A stretch of 64,000 nucleotides of DNA from contig CANEHB010000004.1 in the NCBI GenBank assembly GCA_947427205.1, forward strand, positions 19,810 to 83,809. Reading direction: 5' to 3'. The stretch comes from an uncultured Clostridium sp. Lineage in GTDB: Bacteria > Bacillota > Clostridia > TANB77 > CAG-508. Numbering within the stretch: position 1 is the stretch's first letter; the number at the start of each line of letters is the position of its first letter. The notes beneath the pieces were generated by a model. That model was not told the origin of the DNA. It saw only the letters and a program-made list of their open reading frames with translations, and did not search any database. Shown piece after piece: positions 53,576 to 62,491 of this stretch. The position numbers were made by a program, and so were the translations under genes.

Positions 53576-55216
53576 TTATGCAATTTCTTTTAAACTCATA
53601 TTTCTTAATTCTTTAGCATGATTTATTGAAATATCTGTAACTGTTCCACTTGAAATTCTTGCTATTTCTTTTAAAATTTCCTCTTCTGTTAATTGTTTTA
53701 CTCTTGTTTTTGTTTTATCATTTTCTATTTCTTTGCATACATAATAATTATAATCACCTTTAGCAGCTATACTAGCTAAATGAGTAACACAAATTACTTG
53801 ATGTTTTTTAGAAATTTTCTTTATTTTCTCTCCTGTTACATTTGCTGCTATACCACTTATTCCAGTATCTATTTCATCAAATATAATTACTGGTATTTTA
53901 TCTACATCTGCTAAAACATTTTTTATCGCAAGCATTATTCTTGACATTTCTCCACCAGATGCTATTTTTATTAATGGTTTTGCTTCTTCTCCAACATTTG
54001 TTGATATTAAAAATTCAACTTTGTCTAATCCATTTTTATTAAAAATATTTTCTTCTGAAAGTTCTATGTTTATACTAAATCTAGCACTTTTCATTTCTAG
54101 TTCTTCTAATTCTTTATTTATTTTTTCTGATAATTCTTTTGCATATTCATTTCTTATACTGTTCATTTGATTTGCTATTTTTTTCATCTCGTTTTCTAAT
54201 TCTTTAAATTTATTTTTTAAAGATGTAATATATCCTTCTAGATTTTTTATTTCAAAAATTTCTTGATTTATTTTATTTTTGTAATCTAAAATTTCTTTTA
54301 TATTGTTTCCATATTTTCTTTTTAAACTATTGATTAAATCTAATCTTTCTTCTACTTTTGCTTGTTCTTCTTCATTAAATTCCATATCAGAATTTAAACA
54401 AGATATATCTCTTGATGCTTCTTGAATTTCATAATAACATTCTTTTAATCTTGATGCTATTTTTTCATATTCTTCATTATATTGCTCTATTTTCTCTAAT
54501 GATTTTATTACTATACTCATACTATCTATTGTATTTTCATTTAATTGTTCTTCTGCTTCTGATAGATTAACTGCTATTTTTTCTGATGACATCATAATTT
54601 TTCTAGTATTTTCTAATTCTTCCTCTTCATTTATTTTTAAATTTGCATTTTCTATTTCTGTTACTTGATAATTTAATAAATCTAATTTTCTTTGCTTTTC
54701 TTTATCATCACCATAATTTTTATTAATTTCTAATTTTATTTTATTATATTCTTCATATAATTTTTGATATTTTAATTTTAAATCTTTTATTTTCTCACTA
54801 GCATAATCATCTAATAATTCAATATGTGTTCCTATATCTAAAATAGATTGATTTTCATTTTGACCATGAATATCAATTACATTTCCCATAAATTTCTTTA
54901 ATTCATTTACTGTTACTAATCTACCATTTATTTTGCAAGTGTTTTTTCCACTTATATTAATTTCTCTTGAAACTATTACTGTATCATCTTCATATTCTGA
55001 ATTTGGTAAGTATACAGACATCTCAACATAAGAATTCTTTTCTCCTTTTCTTATCATCTCTTTTGAAAATCTACCACCTGCTAATATTTGCAAAGAACCT
55101 ATTATTAAAGTTTTTCCTGCTCCTGTTTCTCCTGTTAATACATTAAAGCCTTCATTCAAATTAATAGTAATATCATCTATTATTCCTATATTTTTTATAT
55201 GTAATGTATTTATCAT
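53576..55216 (-). CDS. recN: DNA repair protein RecN
   Basis: SMC-like ATPase that organises broken DNA ends. Walker A LTGETGAGKTLI at about residues 27-38, long coiled coils (about 150-360) and the C-terminal signature SGGEMSRIMLAIK and VIIFDEIDTGISG. Length 546. The N-terminal HIKNIGIIDDI is standard for RecN. Confidence 0.96.
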   Translation of the reverse strand: MINTLHIKNIGIIDDITINLNEGFNVLTGETGAGKTLIIGSLQILAGGRFSKEMIRKGEKNSYVEMSVYLPNSEYEDDTVIVSREINISGKNTCKINGRLVTVNELKKFMGNVIDIHGQNENQSILDIGTHIELLDDYASEKIKDLKLKYQKLYEEYNKIKLEINKNYGDDKEKQRKLDLLNYQVTEIENANLKINEEEELENTRKIMMSSEKIAVNLSEAEEQLNENTIDSMSIVIKSLEKIEQYNEEYEKIASRLKECYYEIQEASRDISCLNSDMEFNEEEQAKVEERLDLINSLKRKYGNNIKEILDYKNKINQEIFEIKNLEGYITSLKNKFKELENEMKKIANQMNSIRNEYAKELSEKINKELEELEMKSARFSINIELSEENIFNKNGLDKVEFLISTNVGEEAKPLIKIASGGEMSRIMLAIKNVLADVDKIPVIIFDEIDTGISGIAANVTGEKIKKISKKHQVICVTHLASIAAKGDYNYYVCKEIENDKTKTRVKQLTEEEILKEIARISSGTVTDISINHAKELRNMSLKEIA

Positions 55217-55414
55217 AACTATTACCTAATATAATTTCAAATTATATTTTCCTTACATTTATTTAGGTTTTCAGATTAACCTATAAACTCACACGAATTT
55301 ATGTTCGTATAAGTATTATATCTCTTTTTATTTTTTTGTCAATACATTTGTTCGCTTTTTTTAAAAATTTATAGTCTTTTTATAAAAGATTTTTTTATCT
55401 CTAATTTTTATACA

Positions 55415-55463
55415 GAAAAAGGAGCCATCAACTCATTGGATTTCTCCAACAGCGTCAGCTCCC
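55415..55463 (-). terminator. Terminator of the 55473 gene
   Basis: GGGAGC ... GCTCC arms enclose an inner TTGGA/TCCAA hairpin and are followed by TTTTTCTG on the minus strand. Confidence 0.7.
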
Positions 55464-55472
55464 ATTTCCTTA

Positions 55473-55637
55473 CTACTCTACATATTCCCTTATACGGCAT
55501 TCTTCTCTGCGCAGACAGTTCGTACAAAATCTACTTCCGAAATTACACTCCGCACGGTTTGATTTTTGCTGTAAATAAAACCGTCTTGTTTCTTCTCTCT
55601 TGTTGTTTTCCTCTTTTAATGCTTCATAATTTGCCAT
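55473..55637 (-). CDS. Small Cys-rich protein (54 residues)
   Basis: ATG 55637 follows GGAGGTCGAAAC. The product is basic and ends with C31, C38, C41 and C47 in a C-x6-C-x2-C-x5-C pattern (FCTNCLRREEC), probably a small metal-binding knuckle. The same C-x2-C-x5-C (TCRNCPRYETC) occurs in the N-terminus of the SleB-like protein 2 kb away. Composition is less AT-rich than the neighbours, and an in-frame CGG codon is read as Arg. It has its own promoter and terminator. Function unknown. Confidence 0.7.
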   Translation of the reverse strand: MANYEALKEENNKREETRRFYLQQKSNRAECNFGSRFCTNCLRREECRIREYVE

Positions 55638-55700
55638 GTTTCGACCTCCATTATTCTGTTTACGTAGTATTTATAATTGTGACATTATGTCTTCTATTTA

Positions 55701-55729
55701 ATTATACTACATTTTCATATATTTTGCAA
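55701..55729 (-). promoter_or_regulatory. Sigma-A promoter of the 55473 gene
   Basis: Minus strand TTGCAA (55729-55724), 17 bases, TATAAT (55706-55701), about 65 bases before the ATG. Confidence 0.75.
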
Positions 55730-55825
55730 AACTTATTAATTTAATCATTATAAATTATGAAATCAAAAAAATTCCTAAAACTTATATTATTCTATATATC
55801 TTATACTATCATTTTAAAATTAATC

Positions 55826-56449
55826 CTAATATCCTAACTCTTTAAATTTTTTAACTAATTCTTCCATTGCTAAGTCTCTATGATTATGTACTGATGCATA
55901 TTCTTCTTCATCCATATCTCCCATTGGTTTATCAAAGCCAAATGGAATAAATATTGGACCATAAGTTAATCCACCAAGTTTTCCATGATTTAATGCAATT
56001 GTTCCTTTGCATTCTCCTCTTGCTATAAACTTTTCTCCATTTGGTAAAATAGCTGTTAATACACAAACAAATTTGCAAGTTCTATCTTCCATATTTGTAT
56101 ATTTTTTCATATTATGTAATACTTTATTTATACTATCTTCTTGTGATGCATGCTCTCCTGCATATCTTGCTGTATATATTCCTGGTTCTCCATTTAAAGC
56201 ATCTATACAAAGACCTGCATCATCTGTAATTATTATTTTTCCAGTTATATTATTTTCTTTACAAAATTCATATATTGCACTTGCTTTTATATCTGAATTT
56301 TCTTCAAAAGTTTTTCCATCTTCTATAATATCTTTGTAAAATCCAATATCTTTTAATGTATATAGTTCTGCATCAAATCCATGAGATTTGATTATATTTT
56401 TCATTGCATTTACTTTTCCTTGATTTCCTGTTCCATATAAAATTTTCAT
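55826..56449 (-). CDS. RdgB/HAM1 non-canonical purine NTP pyrophosphatase
   Basis: House-cleaning enzyme that removes (d)ITP and XTP. The N-terminus ILYGTGNQGKVNAMK matches the T-x-N-x-x-K substrate loop. TFEENSDIKA, the catalytic-type TDDAGLCIDALNGEPGIYTARYAG and a C-terminal GFDKPMGDM...VHNHRDLAMEEL (HR motif) are present. Length 207. The sequence is somewhat divergent from typical RdgB (FIPFG instead of the FGYDP-type segment). Confidence 0.88.
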   Translation of the reverse strand: MKILYGTGNQGKVNAMKNIIKSHGFDAELYTLKDIGFYKDIIEDGKTFEENSDIKASAIYEFCKENNITGKIIITDDAGLCIDALNGEPGIYTARYAGEHASQEDSINKVLHNMKKYTNMEDRTCKFVCVLTAILPNGEKFIARGECKGTIALNHGKLGGLTYGPIFIPFGFDKPMGDMDEEEYASVHNHRDLAMEELVKKFKELGY

Positions 56450-56528
56450 ATTTTTCTCCTTTTGATTTAATTATCCAAATATATTGACTAAAATTTTAAA
56501 ATATGGTATAAATAAATAGTTGATGTAT

Positions 56529-56603
56529 GGCCCCTTGGTCAAGCGGCTAAGACGCCACCCTCTCAAGGTGGAATCATGGGTTCGATTCCCGTAGGGGTCA
56601 CCA
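56529..56603 (+). tRNA. tRNA-Glu (anticodon CTC)
   Basis: Complete cloverleaf: acceptor GGCCCCT/AGGGGTC, D arm with GGTCAAGCGGC, anticodon stem CCACC/GGTGG with loop CTCTCAA (anticodon CTC, reads GAG), T loop GGTTCGATTCC and encoded CCA at 56601-56603. It is the only tRNA in the window. A terminator follows. Confidence 0.96.
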
Positions 56604-56612
56604 TACCAAAAG

Positions 56613-56645
56613 ACTCTAGTATTTATATTTCTAGAGTTTTTATTT
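56613..56645 (+). terminator. Terminator after tRNA-Glu
   Basis: Arms ACTCTAG and CTAGAGT with an 11-base loop, followed by TTTTTATTTTT; ten bases after the tRNA CCA end. Confidence 0.8.
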
Positions 56646-56675
56646 TTAGTTAGGAATATCTTATTCAAATAATTT

Positions 56676-57077
56676 CTATTTATCTTCAATACACATATTT
56701 AAAATTTCTTCTAATCTCTCATCTTGTTTAGTTAAATATAAATATCCAATTAATGCTTCAAATGCTGTTGATTGGCTATAATCAGCCACATTAGAATTCT
56801 TAGCTACATGGTGATTTTCAGTATTTCTTCCTCTTCTAACCACATCTCTTTCTTCATCTGTTAGTTTATCAGTTATTCTCTTTAATATATCTGCTTGTGA
56901 TTTTGCTTTTACATACTTTATAGATTCTATATGTAATTTATGTGGTTTTGCATTTGAATTATTTATTAATTTTGTTCTAACATAAAGTTCAAAAACACTA
57001 TCTCCAACATATGCCCAAACTAATGGTGATAATAATTTTGCATCTTGCAAATCTTTTTCTCTTTTTATAAATTCCAA
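56676..57077 (-). CDS. mrnC: Mini-ribonuclease 3
   Basis: RNase III catalytic domain without the dsRNA-binding domain; matures 23S rRNA in Firmicutes. Motifs: SPLVWAYVGDSVFELYVRT (metal Asp), RGRNTENHHVAK and YSQSTAFEALIGYLYL (catalytic Glu). Length 133, as usual. It overlaps no neighbour; rbgA precedes it by 14 bases, so the two ribosome-maturation genes are likely co-transcribed. Confidence 0.95.
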   Translation of the reverse strand: MEFIKREKDLQDAKLLSPLVWAYVGDSVFELYVRTKLINNSNAKPHKLHIESIKYVKAKSQADILKRITDKLTDEERDVVRRGRNTENHHVAKNSNVADYSQSTAFEALIGYLYLTKQDERLEEILNMCIEDK

Positions 57078-57091
57078 TTTTTTTCTCCTTT

Positions 57092-57982
57092 TTAAGCTTC
57101 TTCTAATGTTATCTTTCCTAATTTACAATTTCTAAAATCATCTAAAATAATTCTAGCTACTTTTTCATCATCTGTATTACCACCTGAAACTAACGCACCT
57201 CTTTTTTTGCCTATAATTTGCATTAATTTATAAATATAATTACTTTCATTTTCTAATCCTGAAATTTCTTCATCTGAAATTTTATATCTTTCTTGAATAT
57301 TTTTTCTATATTTACTATATAAAAACTTTAAAAGTTCATATGCTACTTCTGTTCTTTCTATTAAATCATCTTTTATTGTTCCTGTAAATGCTAAATTTAA
57401 TGCTATTTCATTGTTTTCAAATTTAGGCCATAATACACCTGGAGTATCTAATAGTTCTTGATTTTTTCCAATCTTAATCCATTGTTTTGATTTTGTTACT
57501 CCTGGTCTATTTCCAACTTCCATCGTTGTTCTCTTAGATATTCTATTTATAAATGATGATTTTCCAACATTTGGAATTCCTAATATCATTACTCTAATTG
57601 TTTTATTTATTCTACCTCTTGCTGCTTGTTTTGCAATTTCTTCTTTCATCAGTTCTTCTATTTTTTTAGTAACTTTATCTACTCCTTTACCAGAATTCGA
57701 ATCTGTTAATATTGTTGGAGCTTCTTTTGATAATTTTTCTACCCACTTTTTGTTCATTGTTTCATCTGATAAATCGCATTTATTAAGTAAAATTATTCTT
57801 TTTTTATTATTAGTTAATTTTCTTATATCAGGATTTCTACTAGCTACAGGTATTCTACTATCTAACAATTCTATAACTACATCTATTAGCTTTAAATCTT
57901 CTTCTATTTGTCTTCTAGTTTTTGCCATATGACCTGGATACCAATTGATATTTAATTTAAGATTATCATTATTATTCATCAT
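57092..57982 (-). CDS. rbgA: Ribosome biogenesis GTPase RbgA (YlqF)
   Basis: Circularly permuted GTPase needed for late 50S assembly. NKCDLSD (G4) comes before GIPNVGKSSF (G1) and LLDTPGVLWPKF (G3). The N-terminus has the family mark NWYPGHMAKTRRQI, and a C-terminal ANTAR-like helical domain is present. Length 296. Upstream of mrnC. Confidence 0.96.
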   Translation of the reverse strand: MMNNNDNLKLNINWYPGHMAKTRRQIEEDLKLIDVVIELLDSRIPVASRNPDIRKLTNNKKRIILLNKCDLSDETMNKKWVEKLSKEAPTILTDSNSGKGVDKVTKKIEELMKEEIAKQAARGRINKTIRVMILGIPNVGKSSFINRISKRTTMEVGNRPGVTKSKQWIKIGKNQELLDTPGVLWPKFENNEIALNLAFTGTIKDDLIERTEVAYELLKFLYSKYRKNIQERYKISDEEISGLENESNYIYKLMQIIGKKRGALVSGGNTDDEKVARIILDDFRNCKLGKITLEEA

Positions 57983-58038
57983 TTTAAATTCCTTTTTACA
58001 TTTTTTATATATAATTCAATACTATTTTTCTAATATAA

Positions 58039-59076
58039 TTAGTTTTCATTTTTTCCTTCAAGCACAACATCTACTTTTATTTCATCACTATAAATTTTTT
58101 TAGTTATTGTATTAACTGATTTTTGAATGTGATTTAAAATAGATTCATCTTTTATCATTATTCCAATACCATTGCCATCAAGCCACAAATCTCTAAAAGC
58201 TTCTTTTGATCCATTTTTTCTCTCTCCATAGTATAATCCTTGAGCTAATTGGAAAAATTCATATATACATTTTTCCTTTATTTCTTCTTCTCTTATAATA
58301 TATATCTTACTGTCATTAAAGCAAGAATTAATAGTCTTTTCAAACAATTTATTATTTTCTAATCTTTTTAACTTTTCCTTATTTCCTATAATGAATAAAT
58401 TGACTTTTGCCATATTTTTCATTGCTGTAATTCTACTTTCTATATATTCTTTTTCTAGTTCATTATTCAAATATGCATATTCTGGCAACATATCAAATAT
58501 ATATGCTGTATCTCCTGTACTTAAATGTGAATATAATTTACTTAAATCTCTATAGCTGTAATTTAAATTATTAACATTATTTTCATCATGTATCTCATCT
58601 TTAGGAAAATAGCCTAAATTATTTAATACATTATCAACATTTGCATGCATAATAATTAATTCTTCATCTTTTTTGAATCCAATTCTATTATACCAATTTT
58701 GTGGAAATTCACTTTCATCACCATAAGTATGAAATTCAATCATACTAACATTATATTTTACTTTTGCCTCTTCAAGATGAGCTAGCATTAGATTTTTACC
58801 AATATGCTTTTTCTGGCATTTAGTTGATACAAATATTTCTGTATCAACCAATCGTAATCCATCAAACCAAGATTTAATACCAGAAACAATTGCCCCTACT
58901 GGAACATCGTCTTCTATATCAACAAAAAATAAATCTTTTTGTTTTTCATACCAATACATTAATAAATCATATGCCTTCTCAATGGTCCAGTTTTCTCCAA
59001 TATCTGCATTATCATATAATTCTTTATATATTTTTGCCAATTCTTCTATATCAGATTCCTGTACTAATCTAATCAT
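58039..59076 (-). CDS. GNAT acetyltransferase with unknown C-terminal domain
   Basis: Residues 1-150 form a GNAT domain (MIRLVQESDIEELAKIYKELY, FVSTKCQKKHIGKNLMLAHLEEAK acetyl-CoA loop, WYNRIGFKKDEEL). Residues 160-345 form a second region that I cannot assign; it may be a degenerate second GNAT copy (LFIIGNKEKLKRL, FRDLWLDGNGIGIMIKDES). The substrate is unknown. It sits alone downstream of a 526-base gap without a clear gene. Confidence 0.8.
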   Translation of the reverse strand: MIRLVQESDIEELAKIYKELYDNADIGENWTIEKAYDLLMYWYEKQKDLFFVDIEDDVPVGAIVSGIKSWFDGLRLVDTEIFVSTKCQKKHIGKNLMLAHLEEAKVKYNVSMIEFHTYGDESEFPQNWYNRIGFKKDEELIIMHANVDNVLNNLGYFPKDEIHDENNVNNLNYSYRDLSKLYSHLSTGDTAYIFDMLPEYAYLNNELEKEYIESRITAMKNMAKVNLFIIGNKEKLKRLENNKLFEKTINSCFNDSKIYIIREEEIKEKCIYEFFQLAQGLYYGERKNGSKEAFRDLWLDGNGIGIMIKDESILNHIQKSVNTITKKIYSDEIKVDVVLEGKNEN

Positions 59077-59192
59077 TTCTGCTCCTCTTTTTTATTAAAT
59101 CATTATATATATATTTGCATATGCAATGCTATATTTGATATTATTTTTATTAAAATAATCGAATTTGTCTAATAGAAATATTGCACTATTTT

Positions 59193-59267
59193 TTAAATAC
59201 TTAATAATTCAGTTATATCATCAATTTTATAATCATATTTACTTGAATGTGATATATATATTTTCAT
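59193..59267 (-). pseudogene. Possible remnant of a TIR-like domain gene
   Basis: A 24-codon frame with ribosome binding site AAAGGTAG starts MKIYISHSSKYDYK, like the opening of bacterial TIR or TIR-like nucleotide-binding proteins, and stops after ELLSI. Nothing coding follows. It lies in the gene-free stretch 59077-59602, which also has a short element resembling ones at 1,013 and 28,392. Very short, so the identification is tentative. Confidence 0.3.
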
Positions 59268-59520
59268 TTTACTACCTTTTACATTAACTATTTTTTTACT
59301 ATTACATTTTTAGTTTATTTATTATATCATATATACTCAGTTAATTCAAAATATTTACTCAAAGTTTATTAATATAATAGAACAAAAATATTATAAAAAT
59401 TACAAAATAAAATTATATATGCATTTCTATATATAAATTACTTTTCTTCACTCATCTACCAAATATTTAAATTTTTCAAAATTTTAGATAATTAAAATGT
59501 AGAATACTTTTCAATAAAAA

Positions 59521-59560
59521 AAGATAAATATAAACACTCTTTTGTATCTACATTCATCTT
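59521..59560 (-). terminator. Terminator of the 59603 gene
   Basis: Imperfect arms (AAGATGAATGTAGATAC on the minus strand against AAGATAAATATAAAC on the plus strand, several G-U pairs) followed by T-rich sequence. The sequence and its CACTTCAA flank resemble the terminator at 25499-25532. Confidence 0.55.
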
Positions 59561-59602
59561 TTCACTTCAAATTCATAAATCAATTTTTTTATTTATTCTA
59601 TT

Positions 59603-60073
59603 CTAAAATTTATATTGGTTTCTATCTGCTCTCTCATCAAATTTTCTATCAAATTGTTCATTCTTGTAAAACCAATCTTCTTTTTTCTTTCCTGTTCCTA
59701 ATGTTCTATGTTTATTAAATAATATATCTAAAAATATTAATAACGGAATTATAATTCCTAATACTATTGAAAGCATATTTGATCCGTTTATTAAATCTAG
59801 TCCTGTTTCTTGTGATGCCATAATTGCATCATATAATGCTGTACCAAAATATGCAGCATAAATTCCAAAATAACATGTTGCTCCTATTATATTTCTTTTT
59901 ATAACTAATATTATACATGGTAATGTTGCAAATAATATTAATATTTCTAGATTAGTATTTATTGGTGTTGCAAAAAAATCAAATTCTAATTGATATAATA
60001 ATGTTGCTATCGCTCTAAAAAACCAAAATGCAATTGCTAAAAACGTAAGTAAATAACTAAATAAACTTGTCAT
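59603..60073 (-). CDS. Uncharacterised membrane protein
   Basis: A 156-residue protein with four predicted membrane helices (about 4-27, 43-58, 62-84 and 101-119) and a charged C-terminal tail (KKKEDWFYKNEQFDRKFDERADRNQYKF). The topology is typical of small Firmicute integral proteins; no family recognised. The ribosome binding site GGAGG precedes the ATG. Confidence 0.7.
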   Translation of the reverse strand: MTSLFSYLLTFLAIAFWFFRAIATLLYQLEFDFFATPINTNLEILILFATLPCIILVIKRNIIGATCYFGIYAAYFGTALYDAIMASQETGLDLINGSNMLSIVLGIIIPLLIFLDILFNKHRTLGTGKKKEDWFYKNEQFDRKFDERADRNQYKF

Positions 60074-60187
60074 ATGTATACCTCCTCTAACGATTTCATT
60101 CTAACACAAAATAATATAGATATCAATAAGTCAAAGATAAATTTTTATAAGCAAAAAAATACAGGTTATACCTGCATTTTTTATTTG

Positions 60188-60505
60188 TTATTCACCATCT
60201 GTGAAATTAAATTCTTCTTTAAATTTTTCTTTAAATATTTCGAATACTGCTGTTAATGTATCTTCATCATCAACACTAACATATGATTCTTCATCACTAT
60301 TTTCATCAGTGTCATCAACTTTTAATATTACTACTTCTCCATCATCTTCTTGGCCTTCTTCAAGTACAGGTAATAATACTACATATTCTTCTGATTCATA
60401 TTCTATTAAATCTAAAAATTCAAATTGTACTTCATTTCCATTTTCATCATTTAAAACTATGATGTTGCTGATGTTCTCATCAAATTCATTGTTTTCTTCG
60501 TCCAT
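60188..60505 (-). CDS. DUF1292 family protein (YrzB-like)
   Basis: A 105-residue strongly acidic protein. IIVLNDENGNEVQFEFLDLIEYESEEYVVLLPV matches DUF1292, and the C-terminus ends VFEIFKEKFKEEFNF. In many Firmicutes it follows ireB and ruvX, as it does here, 129 bases downstream of ruvX. Function unknown. The ribosome binding site GGAAGGAG is good. Confidence 0.88.
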   Translation of the reverse strand: MDEENNEFDENISNIIVLNDENGNEVQFEFLDLIEYESEEYVVLLPVLEEGQEDDGEVVILKVDDTDENSDEESYVSVDDEDTLTAVFEIFKEKFKEEFNFTDGE

Positions 60506-60634
60506 TTATATTCTCCTTCCTTTGTATAAAATAAATTGTTCATACAAATTATAAAAATATGATATACTAAAGATAATTTTTTTGCAATAGTTTTTTTAAT
60601 TTATTTTAAAAAATATCTTTATACATTAAAAACT

Positions 60635-61051
60635 TTATTTATTTTTGTTCATATACATTTCTAATATGTATACAGCTGAAATTGTATCAACAATACCTCT
60701 TTTTTTTGTTTTATTAACATCTAAAAAATTCATTGTCTTATGTGCAGCTACTGTTGTTAGTCTTTCATCAATTGTTTCTATTTTCATTTTATTATACTTA
60801 CATTTTAATTTATGAATAAATTTTTCTGTCACTTCTGCTCTTACAGTTTTAGTTCCATCCATATTAAATGGCATTCCCACTACTATTGTATCTACTGAAT
60901 ATTCTTCTAATATCTCATCTAATCTTTTTAGTAATATTTTGTCATTTCCATTATGAGATATTGTTTCTAATCCTTGCGCAGTAATTCCAAGTGCATCTGT
61001 AACAGCAATTCCTACTCTACTATCTCCATAGTCAATTCCTAATATGCGCAT
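60635..61051 (-). CDS. ruvX: Putative Holliday junction resolvase / pre-16S rRNA nuclease YqgF
   Basis: RNase H-fold nuclease. ILGIDYGDSRVGIAVTDALGITAQGLETI at the N-terminus (first Asp), VVGMPFNMDGTK in the middle, and IDERLTTVAAHK (Glu) with DTISAVYILEMYM at the end complete the active site. Length 138. It starts five bases after ireB and is co-transcribed. Confidence 0.94.
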   Translation of the reverse strand: MRILGIDYGDSRVGIAVTDALGITAQGLETISHNGNDKILLKRLDEILEEYSVDTIVVGMPFNMDGTKTVRAEVTEKFIHKLKCKYNKMKIETIDERLTTVAAHKTMNFLDVNKTKKRGIVDTISAVYILEMYMNKNK

Positions 61052-61055
61052 AAAT

Positions 61056-61310
61056 TTATTCTTCCAATCCTATATAGTATTTAACCATTTTTTCTAGTAG
61101 TTCGTCTCTTTCAATTAATCTTATCAAATTTCTAGCATCATTATGGCTAGTTATATATGTCGGATCACCTGATAATATATATCCAACTATTTGGTTTATT
61201 GGATTATATCCTTTTTCTACCAAAGCTTGATATACTTCTTTTAAAATTTCTTTAGCTCTAATACTTTTATCCTTATCTACTTTAAAACTCATTGTTTTAT
61301 CCATAGCCAT
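61056..61310 (-). CDS. IreB family regulatory phosphoprotein
   Basis: An 84-residue IreB/YrzL (UPF0297) protein: [74 protein letters not shown]. In Enterococcus IreB is phosphorylated by the IreK kinase and tunes cephalosporin tolerance. The conserved ireB-ruvX-DUF1292 order is present. Confidence 0.94.
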   Translation of the reverse strand: MAMDKTMSFKVDKDKSIRAKEILKEVYQALVEKGYNPINQIVGYILSGDPTYITSHNDARNLIRLIERDELLEKMVKYYIGLEE

Positions 61311-61322
61311 ATTATTTTCCCC

Positions 61323-62459
61323 CTAAATATAATTTATTTGACTTTCGTCTTTATCTGCAGAATCTATATATTCTTCTAGCTTTTTATTTAATTGCTCTAT
61401 CCCTGTTCCTTTATAATATGTTGATACTACAAAATTAATTTTTGGTGATGCCGATTTCTCTTCTTTTAGTTCTCTTACTCTTACTTTTTTACCATTAATT
61501 ACTTTTACTACTTCTTGTTCTTCTGCTTCCTCTACTATTTCTAATTCTTCCATTTCTCTTTTCAATTCTTTTAAGAATTCTTCAACACTGCCTTCTTCAA
61601 CTCCTGAGAAAACTATTACAAATTTAGGTCCCATGTATCTTACAAATACATATTGTGATGGCATTTTTGATTTTACTATATTGCTAATCTCTGTAATTAC
61701 TTCATTTCCCATTTGTCTATTAGCTTTTTCATTTATTTCTTCTATATTTATAATTTTAAACATACATACTGCTGAAGTTGGATATTTATCAAAAGTTTTC
61801 TTTGCTTTACTATATAAATATTCTGCTGAATATAATCCTGTAAATTTATCTACTCTTATGATATTTTCCATTGCATCTTGATATGATATTGTTGATAAAA
61901 CTGAAATTATATTATCTTTTACAACTTCAATTATTGTGGTATCTGTCTTATCAAAAGCATGCATTCTTCCACTTTCCATAATCCAATATCCTATATAGAT
62001 ATTATCTATATATAGTGGGAAAAACATTGCTGATTTAGCTCTTCCCATTTCTACCTTTTGATAAGGTAGTTTTTCATTTTCATTATCAATTGTTATATAC
62101 TTAGGAGTGGCTGTTGCAACACTATCTTGGAAAATTTCCTCAGTATGCAAATTAGTTAAAGTTTCATGATGTATTTTATCTACATTTGTTGCTTTTATTA
62201 CATACTCTGCACCATCAAAAACAACAATTGTTGAGTATTTTATATCGTATTTTTCTATAACTATTTCATTTATTTTATTTAATTTGTCTTCAACTGATTC
62301 TTCTTCACCAGCAACTTTCATAAAATCTTGTAATACAGATAAATTGCTTATCTTTTGATTGATATTATTGAAAGCTTCTATTTTTTTCTGAATATGAATA
62401 TTATATGCAACTAAAACAGCTATTACTGCTAGCAAAGCTAATATTACTATTATTACCAA
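61323..62459 (-). CDS. GAF domain and degenerate GGDEF membrane protein
   Basis: A 378-residue protein: N-terminal membrane helix (about 2-20), a GAF domain (about 45-190) and a GGDEF-like domain (about 200-375). The latter has an FTGLYSAEYLYSKAKKTF opening, but the active site reads RYMGPKF in place of R-x-G-G-D/E-E-F, so cyclase activity is unlikely. An acidic insertion (ELEIVEEAEEQEVVKV) lies near 325. The ribosome binding site AGGGGTGAT is good. It starts 32 bases after the MinD-like gene ends and may work with it. The role, perhaps signalling or scaffolding, is unknown. Confidence 0.75.
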   Translation of the reverse strand: MVIIVILALLAVIAVLVAYNIHIQKKIEAFNNINQKISNLSVLQDFMKVAGEEESVEDKLNKINEIVIEKYDIKYSTIVVFDGAEYVIKATNVDKIHHETLTNLHTEEIFQDSVATATPKYITIDNENEKLPYQKVEMGRAKSAMFFPLYIDNIYIGYWIMESGRMHAFDKTDTTIIEVVKDNIISVLSTISYQDAMENIIRVDKFTGLYSAEYLYSKAKKTFDKYPTSAVCMFKIINIEEINEKANRQMGNEVITEISNIVKSKMPSQYVFVRYMGPKFVIVFSGVEEGSVEEFLKELKREMEELEIVEEAEEQEVVKVINGKKVRVRELKEEKSASPKINFVVSTYYKGTGIEQLNKKLEEYIDSADKDESQINYI

Positions 62460-62491
62460 GATATCACCCCTATTATTTTTAATGCTTTATT

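Noticed and set aside
56471..56689. Minus-strand coding sequence over the tRNA
   Set aside because: It covers a perfect tRNA-Glu and its terminator and has no ribosome binding site.
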